A DNA stretch of 64,000 nt, taken from positions 1 to 64,000 of the forward strand of contig NZ_MLCF01000004.1 of assembly GCF_001879105.1 (NCBI RefSeq), given 5' to 3'. A program made the translations under genes and the position numbers. Below, one piece after another: positions 24,256 to 36,662 of this stretch. The first letter of the stretch is position 1. Each line of letters opens with the position of its first letter. The stretch is from Mangrovactinospora gilvigrisea (GTDB lineage: Bacteria > Actinomycetota > Actinomycetes > Streptomycetales > Streptomycetaceae). The notes below the pieces were generated by a model. The model searched no databases. It was not told the DNA's origin and was given only the letters and a program-made list of their open reading frames with translations.

Positions 24256-24831
24256 GTGCCTGTCGAACCGTGGCGCGGTGGCGCGCGACCGGAGTATGGG
24301 CCGCAGCCCTGGCAACAGGGCGGTGGCGTGCAGCCGTGGCAGTACGGGATGCGGGCCGCACAGGCCGATCGCGACCGCACGCTGGACCTCCTCAGAGCGG
24401 CGTACGGCGAGGGCCGGCTCGACGAGGCCGAGCACCAGCAGCGCACCGAGATGGTGCTGCGCGCGAAGACCTACGGCGAGCTCTCGCAGTTGGTCGCGGA
24501 TTTGCCGCAGGGCCCGATGGGGATGCCGCCCATGCAGGCGGCGCCGACCCTGGGGCCGACGCAGGCGGTGCCGGGCACCTTCCGCCCGCTGCCGCCGCCG
24601 GCGAAGACCAACAGCATGGCGGTGGGCTCGCTGATCTGCGGGCTGGTCCAGCCGTTCACCTTCGGTGCCTCGGCGATCCCGGCCATCATCCTGGGCCACG
24701 CGTCCAAGTCGCAGATCCGCACCTCCGGCGAGGAGGGCGACGGCATGGCCACCGCCGGCCTCGTGCTGGGCTGGCTGGGCGTGGCGTTCTGGCTGATGGT
24801 GGCGTTCTTCGCGCTCGTCGTTCCGGGCTAA
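24256..24831 (+). CDS. DUF1707 and DUF4190 domain membrane protein
   Basis: A 191-residue protein starting at GTG 24256, seven bases after GAGGAGG. After a Pro/Gln/Gly-rich start it has the DUF1707 signature [19 protein letters not shown] followed by DEAEHQQR (about residues 36-70), then a Pro-rich linker, then two membrane helices of DUF4190 type: [30 protein letters not shown] and [27 protein letters not shown]1707 domains are common in actinobacterial membrane proteins and their function is unknown. It sits between rpoC and rpsL as a single-gene unit. Confidence 0.85.
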   Translation: MPVEPWRGGARPEYGPQPWQQGGGVQPWQYGMRAAQADRDRTLDLLRAAYGEGRLDEAEHQQRTEMVLRAKTYGELSQLVADLPQGPMGMPPMQAAPTLGPTQAVPGTFRPLPPPAKTNSMAVGSLICGLVQPFTFGASAIPAIILGHASKSQIRTSGEEGDGMATAGLVLGWLGVAFWLMVAFFALVVPG

Positions 24832-25130
24832 CGCGTCGTCGAAATCCAATCATTTTGACCCGCGGGGCTTCGCTGGGTACCCTCTGTCTTTGTGCCTGGG
24901 GTGTCCCCGGGTCTTCTGTGTGTGCGAAAGCGGCTGGACCGGTCGAGCCACTCGACCTCGCCGTTGGAAGCACGTCATGGGAAACCGCATCGGACGGCTG
25001 CGTCAAAGATGGCGCGGCTGCCGCCGCAGCGCCCTGGTCGGCGCGACACTCCCGACCGCGTGGGCCGAAGCCAGGCGGAACGCACCAGGTTAGCTTCATC
25101 AGACGTGGCACGAGGAATACGGAGACGCGA
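24832..25130 (+). other. Promoter and long leader of the rpsL operon
   Basis: A 299-base gap without a gene. The first 50 bases hold the promoter; the rest is an untranslated leader of about 240 bases with no clear terminator. I see no known riboswitch. Confidence 0.55.
24855..24883 (+). promoter_or_regulatory. rpsL-rpsG-fusA promoter
   Basis: TTGACC (24855-24860), 17 bases, TACCCT (24878-24883), close to the HrdB consensus. Confidence 0.78.
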
Positions 25131-25502
25131 GTGCCTACCATCCAGCAGCTGGTCCGCAAGGGCCGGCAGGACAAGGTCGACAAGAAGAGCACACCGGCGC
25201 TGAAGGGAAGCCCGCAGCGTCGGGGTACCTGCACCCGCGTCTACACGACGACGCCGAAGAAGCCGAACTCGGCTCTGCGGAAGGTCGCCCGTGTGAAGCT
25301 CACCTCGGGTATCGAGGTCACCGCCTACATCCCGGGCGAGGGCCACAACCTGCAGGAGCACTCCATCGTGCTGGTCCGCGGCGGTCGTGTGAAGGACCTG
25401 CCGGGTGTTCGCTACAAGATCATCCGTGGTTCGCTCGACACCCAGGGTGTCAAGAACCGCAAGCAGGCCCGCAGCCGCTACGGCGCCAAGAAGGAGAAGT
25501 AA
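25131..25502 (+). CDS. rpsL: 30S ribosomal protein S12
   Basis: A 123-residue protein starting at GTG 25131, which gives the universal start [12 protein letters not shown]. The decoding-centre loops are intact: [15 protein letters not shown], with the Lys changed in streptomycin-resistant mutants unaltered, and [17 protein letters not shown] with the second Lys hotspot unaltered. The predicted phenotype is streptomycin-sensitive S12. It overlaps no gene; rpsG follows two bases after its stop. Confidence 0.99.
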   Translation: MPTIQQLVRKGRQDKVDKKSTPALKGSPQRRGTCTRVYTTTPKKPNSALRKVARVKLTSGIEVTAYIPGEGHNLQEHSIVLVRGGRVKDLPGVRYKIIRGSLDTQGVKNRKQARSRYGAKKEK

Positions 25503-25504
25503 GC

Positions 25505-25975
25505 ATGCCTCGCAAGGGTCCTGCCCCGAAGCGCCCGGTCATCGTCGACCCGGTCTACAACTCCCCGCTCGTCACCTCGCTGGTGAACAAGGTGCTGCTG
25601 AACGGCAAGCGCTCCACCGCCGAGCGGATCGTGTACAACGCCCTGGAGGGCTGCCGCGAGAAGTCCGGCACCGACCCGGTGGTGACGCTCAAGCGCGCCC
25701 TGGAGAACGTGAAGCCGACCCTCGAGGTCAAGTCCCGCCGCGTCGGCGGTGCCACGTACCAGGTGCCGATCGAGGTCCGTCCGGGCCGCGCCACCACCCT
25801 GGCGCTGCGCTGGCTGGTCGGCTACTCGCGCGCCCGCCGCGAGAAGACCATGACCGAGCGCCTCATGAACGAGATCCTCGACGCCAGCAACGGCCTGGGT
25901 GCCGCTGTGAAGCGCCGCGAGGACACGCACAAGATGGCCGAGTCCAACAAGGCCTTCGCGCACTACCGCTGGTAG
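25505..25975 (+). CDS. rpsG: 30S ribosomal protein S7
   Basis: A 156-residue protein, normal length. It begins [16 protein letters not shown] and contains [34 protein letters not shown], and the C-terminal [24 protein letters not shown]7 nucleates assembly of the 30S head and contacts E-site tRNA. It lies two bases after rpsL and 40 bp before fusA in the str operon. Confidence 0.99.
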   Translation: MPRKGPAPKRPVIVDPVYNSPLVTSLVNKVLLNGKRSTAERIVYNALEGCREKSGTDPVVTLKRALENVKPTLEVKSRRVGGATYQVPIEVRPGRATTLALRWLVGYSRARREKTMTERLMNEILDASNGLGAAVKRREDTHKMAESNKAFAHYRW

Positions 25976-26015
25976 TCCCCCCGCAACGACGAGAACCGAG
26001 AGAAGACTGAGCCAT

Positions 26016-28118
<2,103 letters not shown>

Positions 28119-28123
28119 TCGGC

Positions 28124-28151
28124 GCCCCGACCGGGTCCTCCCGGTCGGGGC
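28124..28151 (+). terminator. Hairpin between fusA and tuf
   Basis: GCCCCGACCGGG (28124-28135), loop TCCT, CCCGGTCGGGGC (28140-28151): a perfect 12-bp stem with no T run. It may partly end fusA transcription; tuf is 149 bp further and may also have its own promoter. Confidence 0.6.
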
Positions 28152-28299
28152 ACCCCTCCCGACCCCGTAGCCTGTAAAGCGGCATTCCTGGCAAACGGCG
28201 CGTATTCCGCGCGGCGCGAGCCGGGGGTGCCGGCCCCCACCCCGTTCTGACCAACTGTCGTCGTACGGCGCAGAAGAACCAGTCCACAGGAGGACCCCA

Positions 28300-29493
28300 G
28301 TGGCGAAGGCGAAGTTCGAGCGGACTAAGCCGCACGTCAACATCGGCACCATCGGTCACGTCGACCACGGTAAGACGACGCTGACCGCGGCGATCACCAA
28401 GGTGCTGCACGACGCGTACCCGGACCTGAACCCCTTCACGCCGTTCGACGAGATCGACAAGGCGCCGGAGGAGAAGCAGCGCGGCATCACGATCTCGATC
28501 GCGCATGTCGAGTACCAGACGGAGAACCGTCACTACGCGCACGTCGACTGCCCCGGTCACGCCGACTACATCAAGAACATGATCACCGGTGCCGCCCAGA
28601 TGGACGGCGCGATCCTGGTGGTCGCGGCGACCGACGGCCCGATGCCGCAGACCAAGGAGCACGTGCTCCTGGCCCGCCAGTCCGGCGTGCCGTACATCGT
28701 GGTGGCCCTGAACAAGGCCGACATGGTGGACGACGAGGAGATCCTGGAGCTCGTCGAGCTCGAGGTGCGTGAGCTCCTCTCCGAGTACGAGTTCCCGGGC
28801 GACGACGCTCCGGTCGTCAAGATCTCCGCGCTGAAGGCGCTGGAGGGCGACGCCGAGTGGGGCAAGACCGTTCTCGACCTCATGAAGGCCGTCGACGAGA
28901 CCGTTCCGACCCCGGAGCGCGACGTCGACAAGCCCTTCCTGATGCCGATCGAGGACGTCTTCACCATCACCGGTCGCGGTACGGTCGTCACCGGCCGTAT
29001 CGAGCGCGGTGTGCTGAAGGTCAACGAGACCGTCGACATCGTCGGTATCAAGGAAGAGAAGACCACGACCACGGTCACGGGCATCGAGATGTTCCGGAAG
29101 CTGCTGGACGAGGGTCAGGCCGGTGAGAACGTCGGTCTGCTGCTTCGCGGTATCAAGCGCGAGGACGTGGAGCGCGGCCAGGTCGTCATCAAGCCGGGTT
29201 CGGTCACGCCGCACAACGACTTCGAGGCGTCCGTCTACATCCTGTCCAAGGACGAGGGTGGCCGTCACACGCCGTTCTTCAACAACTACCGTCCCCAGTT
29301 CTACTTCCGGACGACGGACGTGACCGGCGTGGTGACCCTCCCCGAGGGCACCGAGATGGTCATGCCGGGCGACAACACCAACATGACGGTCGCGCTGATC
29401 CAGCCGGTCGCCATGGAGGAGGGCCTGCGGTTCACCGTCCGCGAGGGCGGCCGCACCGTGGGCGCCGGCCAGGTCACCAAGATCCTCAAGTGA
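28300..29493 (+). CDS. tuf: Elongation factor Tu
   Basis: A 397-residue GTPase starting at GTG 28300, with ACAGGAGG upstream. G1 is [14 protein letters not shown], switch I has the RGITIS motif, G3 [14 protein letters not shown]4 NKAD, and domains 2 and 3 end in [12 protein letters not shown]. It carries aminoacyl-tRNA to the ribosome. Its place at the end of the str operon makes it the tuf1-type gene. No elfamycin-resistance change was looked for residue by residue. Confidence 0.99.
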   Translation: MAKAKFERTKPHVNIGTIGHVDHGKTTLTAAITKVLHDAYPDLNPFTPFDEIDKAPEEKQRGITISIAHVEYQTENRHYAHVDCPGHADYIKNMITGAAQMDGAILVVAATDGPMPQTKEHVLLARQSGVPYIVVALNKADMVDDEEILELVELEVRELLSEYEFPGDDAPVVKISALKALEGDAEWGKTVLDLMKAVDETVPTPERDVDKPFLMPIEDVFTITGRGTVVTGRIERGVLKVNETVDIVGIKEEKTTTTVTGIEMFRKLLDEGQAGENVGLLLRGIKREDVERGQVVIKPGSVTPHNDFEASVYILSKDEGGRHTPFFNNYRPQFYFRTTDVTGVVTLPEGTEMVMPGDNTNMTVALIQPVAMEEGLRFTVREGGRTVGAGQVTKILK

Positions 29494-29514
29494 CCTTGCG
29501 CGCCTAGCGCTTCA

Positions 29515-29548
29515 GAAGGGGTCCGCGGGTCCGCCCGCGGGCCCCTTC
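29515..29548 (+). terminator. Terminator after tuf
   Basis: A 15-bp stem (29515-29529 with 29534-29548) with one G-U pair and loop TCCG. Confidence 0.8.
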
Positions 29549-29568
29549 GGCGTTGCACGATCCCCCGA

Positions 29569-29599
29569 TTGGCCAGGGGGGTGCCCGATATGGCACACT
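29569..29599 (+). promoter_or_regulatory. Possible promoter of the S10 operon
   Basis: TTGGCC (29569-29574), 19 bases, CACACT (29594-29599). The spacer is long and the -10 box imperfect, but the position after the tuf terminator fits. Confidence 0.4.
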
Positions 29600-29926
29600 A
29601 ACCAGGTTGCTCGGTTGAGCACCGATGTTGCGTGCCTCCCGTCGGGAGGGTCGGGAGCTAGTCCCGCAGTACTCGTCGTCCCCGCGCGGGGCGGAAGTAC
29701 GGGAATCTCCCGGTGGAGCGCGAGCCGGTGCCTACCAGGCGCCCGGCGGGTGTCGATCCCGTCCGGTTCTCGCGGTTCGTCGATCGCACACCCCCTGCGG
29801 GGATTCTCCGTGTCCGGAGAGTTTTCCGGAAGGTTCGCGACACACCCGACCGCGTGGGTCGGAGAGGAGCGACGCTCCCCCCTCCGGGACCAGAGCGTTC
29901 ACAAGAGACAGGACTACGAAGTAGCC

Positions 29927-30235
29927 ATGGCGGGACAGAAGATCCGCATCAGGCTCAAGGCCTACGACCACGAGGTCATCGACTCCTCGGCGAAGAAGAT
30001 CGTCGAGACGGTGACTCGTACGGGTGCGCAGGTCGCAGGCCCGGTGCCGCTGCCGACCGAGAAGAACGTGTACTGCGTCATCAAGTCCCCGCACAAGTAC
30101 AAGGACTCGCGGGAGCACTTCGAGATGCGCACGCACAAGCGCCTCATTGACATCCTCGACCCCACGCCGAAGACCGTCGACTCGCTGATGCGGCTCGACC
30201 TCCCGGCCGGTGTCGACATCGAGATCAAGCTCTGA
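29927..30235 (+). CDS. rpsJ: 30S ribosomal protein S10 (NusE)
   Basis: A 102-residue protein from ATG 29927, giving [19 protein letters not shown]. Normal length with [17 protein letters not shown]-like and [19 protein letters not shown] motifs. Besides its place in the 30S head, S10 binds the NusG KOW domain and NusB. It is the first gene of the S10 cluster; rplC starts 11 bp after it. Confidence 0.99.
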   Translation: MAGQKIRIRLKAYDHEVIDSSAKKIVETVTRTGAQVAGPVPLPTEKNVYCVIKSPHKYKDSREHFEMRTHKRLIDILDPTPKTVDSLMRLDLPAGVDIEIKL

Positions 30236-30246
30236 GGGCACGTCAG

Positions 30247-30891
30247 ATGGCTAAGCAGATGAAGGGCGTCCTGGGCGAGAAGCTCGGCATGACCCAGGTC
30301 TGGGACGAGAACAACCGGATCGTTCCGGTGACCGTCGTCAAGGCCGGGCCCTGCGTCGTGACCCAGGTCCGCACCAACGACAGGGACGGCTACAGCGCCG
30401 TCCAGATCGCGTTCGGCGAGATCGACCCGCGCAAGGTGAACCAGCCCATGAAGGGCCACTTCGCCAAGGCCGACGTCACCCCGCGCCGCCACCTCGTGGA
30501 GCTGCGCACCGACGACGCCTCCGAGTACACCCTGGGCCAGGAAGTCACGGCCGAGGTGTTCGAGAGCGGCGTCAAGGTCGACGTGACCGGCAAGAGCAAG
30601 GGCAAGGGCTTCGCCGGCGTCATGAAGCGCCACGGCTTCGGCGGTCTCGGCGCCTCGCACGGCACCCAGGCCAAGCACCGCTCGCCCGGTTCCATCGGCG
30701 GATGCGCGACCCCCGGTCGCGTCTTCAAGGGCCTTCGCATGGCCGGCCGCATGGGCGGGGAGCGCGTCACCACCCAGAACCTGACCGTCCACGCGGTCGA
30801 CGCGGAGAAGGGGCTGCTCCTCATCAAGGGCTCCGTTCCCGGGCCGAACGGTGGGCTGGTCCTGGTCCGCAGCGCCGCGAAGGGGGCCTGA
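30247..30891 (+). CDS. rplC: 50S ribosomal protein L3
   Basis: A 214-residue protein beginning [19 protein letters not shown]. The internal loop that reaches the peptidyl transferase centre is visible at [21 protein letters not shown], followed by [16 protein letters not shown]. It is an early assembly protein that nucleates the 50S subunit. It lies between rpsJ and rplD with spacings of 11 and 5 bp. Confidence 0.99.
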   Translation: MAKQMKGVLGEKLGMTQVWDENNRIVPVTVVKAGPCVVTQVRTNDRDGYSAVQIAFGEIDPRKVNQPMKGHFAKADVTPRRHLVELRTDDASEYTLGQEVTAEVFESGVKVDVTGKSKGKGFAGVMKRHGFGGLGASHGTQAKHRSPGSIGGCATPGRVFKGLRMAGRMGGERVTTQNLTVHAVDAEKGLLLIKGSVPGPNGGLVLVRSAAKGA

Positions 30892-30896
30892 AGGAC

Positions 30897-31586
30897 ATGA
30901 GCAGCATTGACGTTCTCTCGCCCGCCGGCGAGAAGTCCGGGACCGTCGAGCTCCCGGCCGAGATCTTCGACGCCAAGGTCAGCATCCCGCTGATCCACCA
31001 GGTCGTCGTCGCCCAGCTGGCCGCGGCCCGCCAGGGCACCCACAAGACGAAGACCCGCGGCGAGGTCCGAGGCGGCGGCAAGAAGCCGTACCGCCAGAAG
31101 GGCACCGGCCGCGCCCGCCAGGGCTCCGTCCGCGCCCCGCAGTTCGCCGGCGGTGGCGTCGTGCACGGCCCCCAGCCGCGCGACTACTCGCAGCGGACGC
31201 CCAAGAAGATGAAGGCCGCCGCGCTCCGCGGTGCCCTCACCGACCGGGCCCGCAACGACCGCATCCACGTGGTCACCGGCCTGCTGGAGGGCGACGCGCC
31301 CTCGACGAAGGCCGCGAAGTCCCTGCTGAAGAAGATCAGCGAGCGCAAGCACGTGCTGCTGGTCATCGAGCGGGACGACGAGCTGGCGACGCTGTCCGCG
31401 CGCAACCTCCCCGAGGTGCACGTGCTGGACGCCGGTCAGCTGAACACCTACGACGTGCTCGTCTCGGACGACGTCGTCTTCACCAAGGACGCGTTCGAGC
31501 GGTTCATCGCCGGCCCCGCCACGGGCAAGAGCGCGACCGCTACCGCTCGTTCCGGCGAGCTCGAGGCCGAAGGGAGCGCGGCATGA
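30897..31586 (+). CDS. rplD: 50S ribosomal protein L4
   Basis: A 229-residue protein from ATG 30897, preceded by AAGGAC. The extended exit-tunnel loop [25 protein letters not shown] is intact, so no macrolide-resistance change is obvious. The globular part includes [16 protein letters not shown]. An Ala/Thr/Glu-rich C-terminal tail of about 25 residues extends past the usual end. Its stop overlaps the rplW start by 4 bp (ATGA), implying coupled translation. Confidence 0.98.
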   Translation: MSSIDVLSPAGEKSGTVELPAEIFDAKVSIPLIHQVVVAQLAAARQGTHKTKTRGEVRGGGKKPYRQKGTGRARQGSVRAPQFAGGGVVHGPQPRDYSQRTPKKMKAAALRGALTDRARNDRIHVVTGLLEGDAPSTKAAKSLLKKISERKHVLLVIERDDELATLSARNLPEVHVLDAGQLNTYDVLVSDDVVFTKDAFERFIAGPATGKSATATARSGELEAEGSAA

Positions 31587-31915
31587 GCGAGTCCGCCGCG
31601 ACCGCGGTGACCAGCAAGACGTTCACCGACCCGCGTGACGTGCTGCTCAAGCCGGTCATCTCCGAGAAGAGCTACGCGCTGATCGACGAGGGCAAGTACA
31701 CCTTCCTCGTGGACACGCGCGCCAACAAGACCCAGGTGAGGCAGGCCGTCGAGGCCGTCTTCGGGGTCAAGGTGGCAGGCGTCAACACGATCAACCGGCA
31801 GGGCAAGCGCAAGCGCACCCGCACCGGCTACGGCAAGCGCAAGGACACCAAGCGCGCCATCGTGACGCTGGCTCCCGGCGAGACCATCGACATCTTCGGC
31901 GGTGCGACCTCCTGA
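31583..31915 (+). CDS. rplW: 50S ribosomal protein L23
   Basis: A 110-residue protein overlapping rplD by 4 bp. It shows [43 protein letters not shown] and the basic [19 protein letters not shown] loop. L23 sits at the tunnel exit and is the docking site for trigger factor and signal recognition particle. It starts about 15 residues upstream of the conserved part. rplB follows after 43 bp. Confidence 0.98.
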   Translation: MSESAATAVTSKTFTDPRDVLLKPVISEKSYALIDEGKYTFLVDTRANKTQVRQAVEAVFGVKVAGVNTINRQGKRKRTRTGYGKRKDTKRAIVTLAPGETIDIFGGATS

Positions 31916-31958
31916 CGGAGGACGCTCCCGTCGATACGGACGAGGACTGAAAAAAGCC

Positions 31959-32795
31959 ATGGGCATCCGCAAGTACAAGCCGACGACCCCGGGCCGTCGT
32001 GGTTCCAGCGTCGCCGACTTCGTCGAGATCACGCGGTCCGAGCCGGAGAAGTCGCTGGTCCGCCCCCTGCACAGCAAGGGCGGTCGCAACAACCACGGCC
32101 GTGTGACGGCTCGCCACCAGGGTGGCGGCCACAAGCGCGCTTACCGGGTGATCGACTTCCGTCGTCACGACAAGGACGGCGTGCCGGCGAAGGTCGCGCA
32201 CATCGAGTACGACCCCAACCGCACCTCGCGCATCGCGCTCCTGCACTACGCGGACGGCGAGAAGCGCTACATCCTGGCTCCGGCCGGCCTCAAGCAGGGC
32301 GACCGGGTCGAGAACGGCCCCAGCGCCGACATCAAGCCGGGCAACAGCCTCCAGCTGCGGCACATGCCGATCGGTACGGTCATCCACGCCATCGAGCTCC
32401 GGCCCGGTGGCGGCGCGAAGATCGCCCGCTCGGCCGGCGCCGGTGTGCAGCTGCTGGCCCGTGAGGGCCAGTACGCGCACCTGCGCATGCCGTCCGGTGA
32501 GATCCGGCTGGTCGACGTCCGCTGCCGCGCCACTGTGGGCGAGGTCGGCAACGCCGAGCAGTCGAACATCAACTGGGGCAAGGCCGGCCGCATGCGCTGG
32601 AAGGGCAAGCGCCCGACCGTTCGTGGTGTGGTCATGAACCCGATCGACCACCCGCACGGTGGTGGCGAGGGCCGCACCTCCGGTGGCCGCCACCCGGTGA
32701 GCCCCTGGGGCAAGCCCGAGGGCCGGACGCGCAAGCCTAAGAAGGCGAGCAGCAAGTACATCGTCCGCCGCCGCAAGACGAACAAGAAGCGCTAG
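31959..32795 (+). CDS. rplB: 50S ribosomal protein L2
   Basis: A 278-residue protein from ATG 31959, beginning [16 protein letters not shown]. Typical motifs are [22 protein letters not shown], the peptidyl-transferase-proximal [16 protein letters not shown], with its conserved His, and the basic tail [18 protein letters not shown]. It binds 23S rRNA domain IV and is needed for subunit joining. rpsS follows nine bases after the stop. Confidence 0.99.
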   Translation: MGIRKYKPTTPGRRGSSVADFVEITRSEPEKSLVRPLHSKGGRNNHGRVTARHQGGGHKRAYRVIDFRRHDKDGVPAKVAHIEYDPNRTSRIALLHYADGEKRYILAPAGLKQGDRVENGPSADIKPGNSLQLRHMPIGTVIHAIELRPGGGAKIARSAGAGVQLLAREGQYAHLRMPSGEIRLVDVRCRATVGEVGNAEQSNINWGKAGRMRWKGKRPTVRGVVMNPIDHPHGGGEGRTSGGRHPVSPWGKPEGRTRKPKKASSKYIVRRRKTNKKR

Positions 32796-32804
32796 GAGCA
32801 GGCG

Positions 32805-33086
32805 ATGCCGCGCAGTCTCAAGAAGGGGCCCTTCGTCGACGACCACCTGATCAAGAAGGTGGACACGCAGAACGACGCAGGCACCAAGAACGTCATCAAG
32901 ACCTGGTCCCGCCGCTCCATGATCGTCCCGGCGATGCTGGGCCACACCCTCGCGGTGCACGACGGCCGGAAGCACATCCCGGTGTTCGTCACCGAGTCGA
33001 TGGTCGGCCACAAGCTCGGCGAGTTCGCGCCGACCCGCACCTTCCGTGGGCACGACAAGGACGACCGCAAGTCGCGTCGCCGCTGA
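32805..33086 (+). CDS. rpsS: 30S ribosomal protein S19
   Basis: A 93-residue protein preceded by AGGAGCAGGCG. It begins [15 protein letters not shown] and contains [20 protein letters not shown] and the C-terminal [10 protein letters not shown] region. S19 lies in the 30S head near the A site with S13, which is encoded at 43563. All features are standard. Confidence 0.99.
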   Translation: MPRSLKKGPFVDDHLIKKVDTQNDAGTKNVIKTWSRRSMIVPAMLGHTLAVHDGRKHIPVFVTESMVGHKLGEFAPTRTFRGHDKDDRKSRRR

Positions 33087-33128
33087 CGGGCCGGAAGGTA
33101 AACGACTGAGATGAGCAAGGGAACAGCG

Positions 33129-33497
33129 ATGGAAGCCAAGGCGCGGGCGCGGTACATCCGCGTCACGCCCATGAAGGCCCGCCGCGTCGTGGACCTGATT
33201 CGTGGCATGTCGGCCACCGAGGCGCAGGCTGTCCTGCGGTTCGCGCCGCAGGCCGCGAGCGAGACGGTCGGCAAGGTGCTGGACGCCGCGATTGCCAACG
33301 CCGGGCACAACTACAACATGGGCAACGCCGACGCTCTCTTTGTGAGCGAGGCGTATGTCGACGAGGGCCCGACCCTGAAGCGGATCCGTCCGCGCGCCCA
33401 GGGCCGTGCCTACCGCATCAACAAGCGGACGAGCCACATCACCATTGTTGTGGCCGAGAAGTCCGATGCTGCCGCTTCGAAGGGGAGGACCCGATAG
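33129..33497 (+). CDS. rplV: 50S ribosomal protein L22
   Basis: A 122-residue protein if started at ATG 33129, where homologues begin ([19 protein letters not shown]) and AAGGGA lies six bases upstream. An in-frame ATG at 33111 would add six residues but its GGAAGG is 13 bases away. The tunnel-lining beta hairpin is at [24 protein letters not shown]. The central part [29 protein letters not shown] is typical. The TAG stop shares its last base with the GTG of rpsC. Confidence 0.96.
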   Translation: MEAKARARYIRVTPMKARRVVDLIRGMSATEAQAVLRFAPQAASETVGKVLDAAIANAGHNYNMGNADALFVSEAYVDEGPTLKRIRPRAQGRAYRINKRTSHITIVVAEKSDAAASKGRTR

Positions 33498-34363
33498 TGG
33501 GGCAGAAGGTCAACCCGCACGGGTTCCGACTTGGCATCACCACGGACTTCAAGTCCCGGTGGTACGCCGACAAGCTGTACAAGGACTACGTCAAGGAAGA
33601 CGTCGCGATCCGCCGCATGCTGACCAATGGCATGGAGCGGGCCGGCATCTCCAAGGTGGAGATCGAGCGCACCCGTGACCGGGTCCGCGTGGACGTCCAC
33701 ACCGCCCGGCCGGGCATCGTCATCGGCCGCCGCGGCGCCGAGGCCGACCGCATCCGGGGCAACCTGGAGAAGCTGACGGGCAAGCAGATCCAGTTCAACA
33801 TCCTTGAGGTGAAGAACCCGGAGATCGACGCCCAGCTGGTCGCCCAGGGCGTTGCCGAGCAGCTGTCCTCGCGTGTCGCGTTCCGTCGCGCCATGCGCAA
33901 GGCGATGCAGTCGGCCATCAAGGCCGGCGCCAAGGGCATCAAGATCCAGTGCGGCGGCCGCCTCGGCGGCGCCGAGATGTCGCGCTCGGAGTTCTACCGC
34001 GAGGGCCGTGTGCCGCTGCACACGCTCCGTGCGAACGTCGAGTACGGCTTCTTCGAGGCCCGCACCACCTTCGGCCGCATCGGCGTGAAGGTGTGGATCT
34101 ACAAGGGCGACGTGAAGAACCTGCGCGAGGTCCGCGAGGAGAACGCGGCCGCGCGCGCCGGCAACCGCCCGTCCCGTGACGGCGGCCGTGGCGGCCGCGG
34201 TGGCGGCGGCGGCGAGCGCGGTGGCCGCGGTGGTCGCGGTGGCGGCGGCGGTCGTCGTCCGCAGCAGGGTGGCAGTGCCGCCGGTGCCGAGGCGAAGGCC
34301 CCGGCTGCCGAGGCTGCTGCCGCTCCGGCCGCGGCCGAAACGAGCACCGGATCGGAGGCCTGA
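33497..34363 (+). CDS. rpsC: 30S ribosomal protein S3 with long RGG-rich tail
   Basis: A 288-residue protein starting at GTG 33497, which overlaps the rplV stop by one base. The KH domain has the motif [21 protein letters not shown], and the C-terminal domain [27 protein letters not shown] forms part of the mRNA entry site. After about residue 220 there is a low-complexity Arg/Gly region ([16 protein letters not shown] type) and then an Ala/Pro/Glu tail. Such tails are seen in other streptomycetes, but their role is unknown. Confidence 0.98.
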   Translation: MGQKVNPHGFRLGITTDFKSRWYADKLYKDYVKEDVAIRRMLTNGMERAGISKVEIERTRDRVRVDVHTARPGIVIGRRGAEADRIRGNLEKLTGKQIQFNILEVKNPEIDAQLVAQGVAEQLSSRVAFRRAMRKAMQSAIKAGAKGIKIQCGGRLGGAEMSRSEFYREGRVPLHTLRANVEYGFFEARTTFGRIGVKVWIYKGDVKNLREVREENAAARAGNRPSRDGGRGGRGGGGGERGGRGGRGGGGGRRPQQGGSAAGAEAKAPAAEAAAAPAAAETSTGSEA

Positions 34364-34368
34364 CCCTC

Positions 34369-34788
34369 ATGCTGATCCCTCGTAGGGTCAAGCACCGCAA
34401 GCAGCACCACCCGAAGCGCACCGGCATGGCGAAGGGCGGCACCGAGCTGGCCTTCGGCGAGTACGGCATCCAGGCGCTGACGGCTGCTTATGTGACCAAC
34501 CGGCAGATCGAGGCCGCGCGTATCGCGATCACCCGGCACATTCGCCGTGGCGGCAAGGTGTGGATCAACATCTACCCGGACCGCCCGCTGACGAAGAAGC
34601 CGGCCGAGACCCGCATGGGTTCCGGTAAGGGCTCGCCCGAGTGGTGGGTCGCGAACGTCAAGCCCGGACGGGTGATGTTCGAGCTGTCGTTCCCGAACGA
34701 GAAGGTGGCTAAGGAGGCGCTGCTGCGTGCCTCCCACAAGCTTCCGATGAAGTGCCGGATCGTCCGGCGCGAGGCAGGTGAGTCGTGA
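34369..34788 (+). CDS. rplP: 50S ribosomal protein L16
   Basis: A 139-residue protein beginning [17 protein letters not shown], with [26 protein letters not shown] and [24 protein letters not shown]16 is a late assembly protein that positions A-site tRNA and contacts orthosomycin-binding helices. Its stop overlaps the start of rpmC, implying translational coupling. Confidence 0.99.
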   Translation: MLIPRRVKHRKQHHPKRTGMAKGGTELAFGEYGIQALTAAYVTNRQIEAARIAITRHIRRGGKVWINIYPDRPLTKKPAETRMGSGKGSPEWWVANVKPGRVMFELSFPNEKVAKEALLRASHKLPMKCRIVRREAGES

Positions 34789-35015
34789 TGGCGGCCGGTA
34801 CCAAGGCGTCCGAGCTGCGCGAGCTGGGCGACGAGGAGCTCGTGGCCAAGCTGCGTGAGGCCAAGGACGAGCTGTTCAAGCTCCGTTTCCAGGGTGCGAC
34901 CGGTCAGCTGGAGAACAACAGCCGGCTGAAGGCCGTCCGCAAGGACATCGCCCGCATCTACACCCTGATGCGCGAGCGCGAGCTCGGCATCGTGACGGTG
35001 GAGAACGCCTCATGA
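34788..35015 (+). CDS. rpmC: 50S ribosomal protein L29
   Basis: A 75-residue protein. ATG 34788 is preferred over GTG 34785 because AGGTGAG (34775-34781) is then six bases away; both overlap the rplP stop. Two antiparallel helices are evident: [29 protein letters not shown] and [24 protein letters not shown]29 sits at the tunnel exit next to L23. Its stop overlaps the rpsQ start by 4 bp. Confidence 0.97.
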   Translation: MAAGTKASELRELGDEELVAKLREAKDELFKLRFQGATGQLENNSRLKAVRKDIARIYTLMRERELGIVTVENAS

Positions 35016-35299
35016 GCGAGAAGACGGAAATGACTGAGAAGACTGCCGAGCGCGGGCGTCGCAAGGTCCGCGAGGGCCTGGTCGTCGGCGACAAGATGGA
35101 CAAGACCGTTGTGGTCGCCGTCGAGGACCGGGTCAAGCACGCGCTGTACGGCAAGGTCATCCGCCGGACGAACAAGCTCAAGGCGCACGACGAGCAGAAC
35201 GCCGCCGGGATCGGCGACCGGGTCCTCCTGATGGAGACCCGTCCGCTGTCCGCGACGAAGCGCTGGCGCGTCGTCGAGATCCTCGAGAAGGCCAAGTAA
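35012..35299 (+). CDS. rpsQ: 30S ribosomal protein S17
   Basis: A 95-residue OB-fold protein starting within the rpmC stop (ATGA). After a short Glu/Thr start it has the conserved [39 protein letters not shown], and [19 protein letters not shown]. It binds 16S rRNA early in 30S assembly. rplN follows after 82 bp, with AGGAG before its start. Confidence 0.98.
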   Translation: MSEKTEMTEKTAERGRRKVREGLVVGDKMDKTVVVAVEDRVKHALYGKVIRRTNKLKAHDEQNAAGIGDRVLLMETRPLSATKRWRVVEILEKAK

Positions 35300-35381
35300 T
35301 CAGTTCCGCCAGGCTCGGCGCGGGCCCCTGCTGCAACAGGGGCCGACAGCCGGGAACCAGCGCGACGATCAGGAGATAGAC

Positions 35382-35750
35382 GTGATCCAGCAGGAGTCGC
35401 GGCTCAAGGTCGCCGACAACACGGGTGCCAAGGAGATTCTGTGCATCCGCGTTCTCGGCGGCTCGGGCCGGCGCTACGCGGGTATCGGTGACGTCATCGT
35501 GGCCACCGTCAAGGACGCGATCCCCGGTGGCAACGTGAAGAAGGGCGACGTCGTGAAGGCGGTCGTCGTGCGGACCGTCAAGGAGCGCCGGCGTGTCGAC
35601 GGCTCCTACATCCGCTTCGACGAGAACGCCGCCGTCATCCTCAAGAACGACGGTGACCCCCGCGGTACCCGTATCTTCGGCCCGGTGGGCCGTGAGCTGC
35701 GCGAGAAGAAGTACATGAAGATCATCTCGCTTGCGCCGGAGGTGCTGTGA
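35382..35750 (+). CDS. rplN: 50S ribosomal protein L14
   Basis: A 122-residue protein from GTG 35382, seven bases after AGGAG. It begins [20 protein letters not shown] and contains [33 protein letters not shown] and [15 protein letters not shown]. It forms bridges to the 30S subunit. Its stop overlaps the rplX ATG (TGATG). Confidence 0.99.
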   Translation: MIQQESRLKVADNTGAKEILCIRVLGGSGRRYAGIGDVIVATVKDAIPGGNVKKGDVVKAVVVRTVKERRRVDGSYIRFDENAAVILKNDGDPRGTRIFGPVGRELREKKYMKIISLAPEVL

Positions 35751-36085
35751 TGCCGAAGACGCTCAAGGTGAAGAAGGGTGACCTGGTTCAGGTCATCACC
35801 GGCAAGGACAAGGGCAAGCAGGGCAAGATCATTCAGGCCTTCCCTGCCGACGACAAGGTCCTGGTCGAGGGTGTCAACCGGGTCAAGAAGCACACCAAGG
35901 TCGGTCAGACCGAGCGTGGTGCCAAGACCGGCGGCATCGTCACCACCGAGGCCCCGATCCACGTCAGCAACGTGATGCTGGTCGTGGAGAAGGACGGCAA
36001 CAAGGTCCCGACGCGGATCGGTTACCGGTTCGACGAGGACGGCAACAAGATCCGGGTCGCCAAGCGGACCGGTGAGGACATCTGA
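35750..36085 (+). CDS. rplX: 50S ribosomal protein L24
   Basis: A 111-residue protein. ATG 35750 lies seven bases after GGAGG (35738-35742); the alternative GTG at 35747 is only four bases away. A KOW motif is visible at [20 protein letters not shown], followed by [12 protein letters not shown] and [20 protein letters not shown]. It is an assembly initiator protein for the 50S subunit. Its stop overlaps the rplE start. Confidence 0.98.
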   Translation: MPKTLKVKKGDLVQVITGKDKGKQGKIIQAFPADDKVLVEGVNRVKKHTKVGQTERGAKTGGIVTTEAPIHVSNVMLVVEKDGNKVPTRIGYRFDEDGNKIRVAKRTGEDI

Positions 36086-36660
36086 TGACTACTGCCACTG
36101 AGCCCCAGGCGAAGGTGACTCCCCGTCTGAAGCAGCGGTACCGCGCGGAGATCGCGGGCAAGCTGCTCGAGGAGTTCAAGTACGAGAACGTCATGCAGGT
36201 GCCCGGGCTGACCAAGATCGTGGTCAACATGGGTGTGGGCGACGCCGCCCGCGACTCCAAGTTGATCCAGGGCGCCATCACGGACCTGGCCACGATCACC
36301 GGTCAGAAGCCGGCCGTGACCAAGGCCCGTAAGTCGATCGCGCAGTTCAAGCTGCGCGAGGGGCAGCCCATCGGCGCCCATGTCACCCTGCGCGGTGACC
36401 GGATGTGGGAGTTCCTGGACCGCCTGCTCTCGCTGGCGCTTCCGCGCATCCGCGACTTCCGCGGGCTGTCGCCGAAGCAGTTCGACGGCAAGGGCAACTA
36501 CACCTTCGGTCTGACCGAGCAGGTCATGTTCCACGAGATCGATCAGGACAAGATCGACCGCGTGCGGGGCATGGACATCACGGTCGTGACCACCGCTGAG
36601 AACGACGATGAGGGACGGGCCCTGCTGCGTCTCCTCGGCTTCCCGTTCAAGGAGAACTGA
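36085..36660 (+). CDS. rplE: 50S ribosomal protein L5
   Basis: A 191-residue protein starting at ATG 36085 in a TGATG overlap with rplX. Motifs are [45 protein letters not shown], and [29 protein letters not shown]5 binds 5S rRNA and touches P-site tRNA. Two bases separate it from the S14 gene. Confidence 0.99.
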   Translation: MTTATEPQAKVTPRLKQRYRAEIAGKLLEEFKYENVMQVPGLTKIVVNMGVGDAARDSKLIQGAITDLATITGQKPAVTKARKSIAQFKLREGQPIGAHVTLRGDRMWEFLDRLLSLALPRIRDFRGLSPKQFDGKGNYTFGLTEQVMFHEIDQDKIDRVRGMDITVVTTAENDDEGRALLRLLGFPFKEN

Positions 36661-36662
36661 CC

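Larger units (their letters stand above)
29494..29926 (+). other. 433-bp tuf-rpsJ intergenic region and S10 operon leader
   Basis: No gene is seen. It holds the tuf terminator, a possible promoter, and a leader of about 320 bases with hairpins CCTCCC-GTC-GGGAGG (29635-29649), CCCC-TGC-GGGG (29792-29802) and TCTCC-GGAGA (29805-29820) followed by GTTTTCC, a possible attenuator. Confidence 0.5.

Noticed and set aside
24209-24634. A 141-codon frame starting upstream of the DUF1707 gene
   Set aside because: It leaves the DUF1707 frame, becomes Arg/Ala-rich, and the GTG at 24256 has a much better ribosome-binding site.
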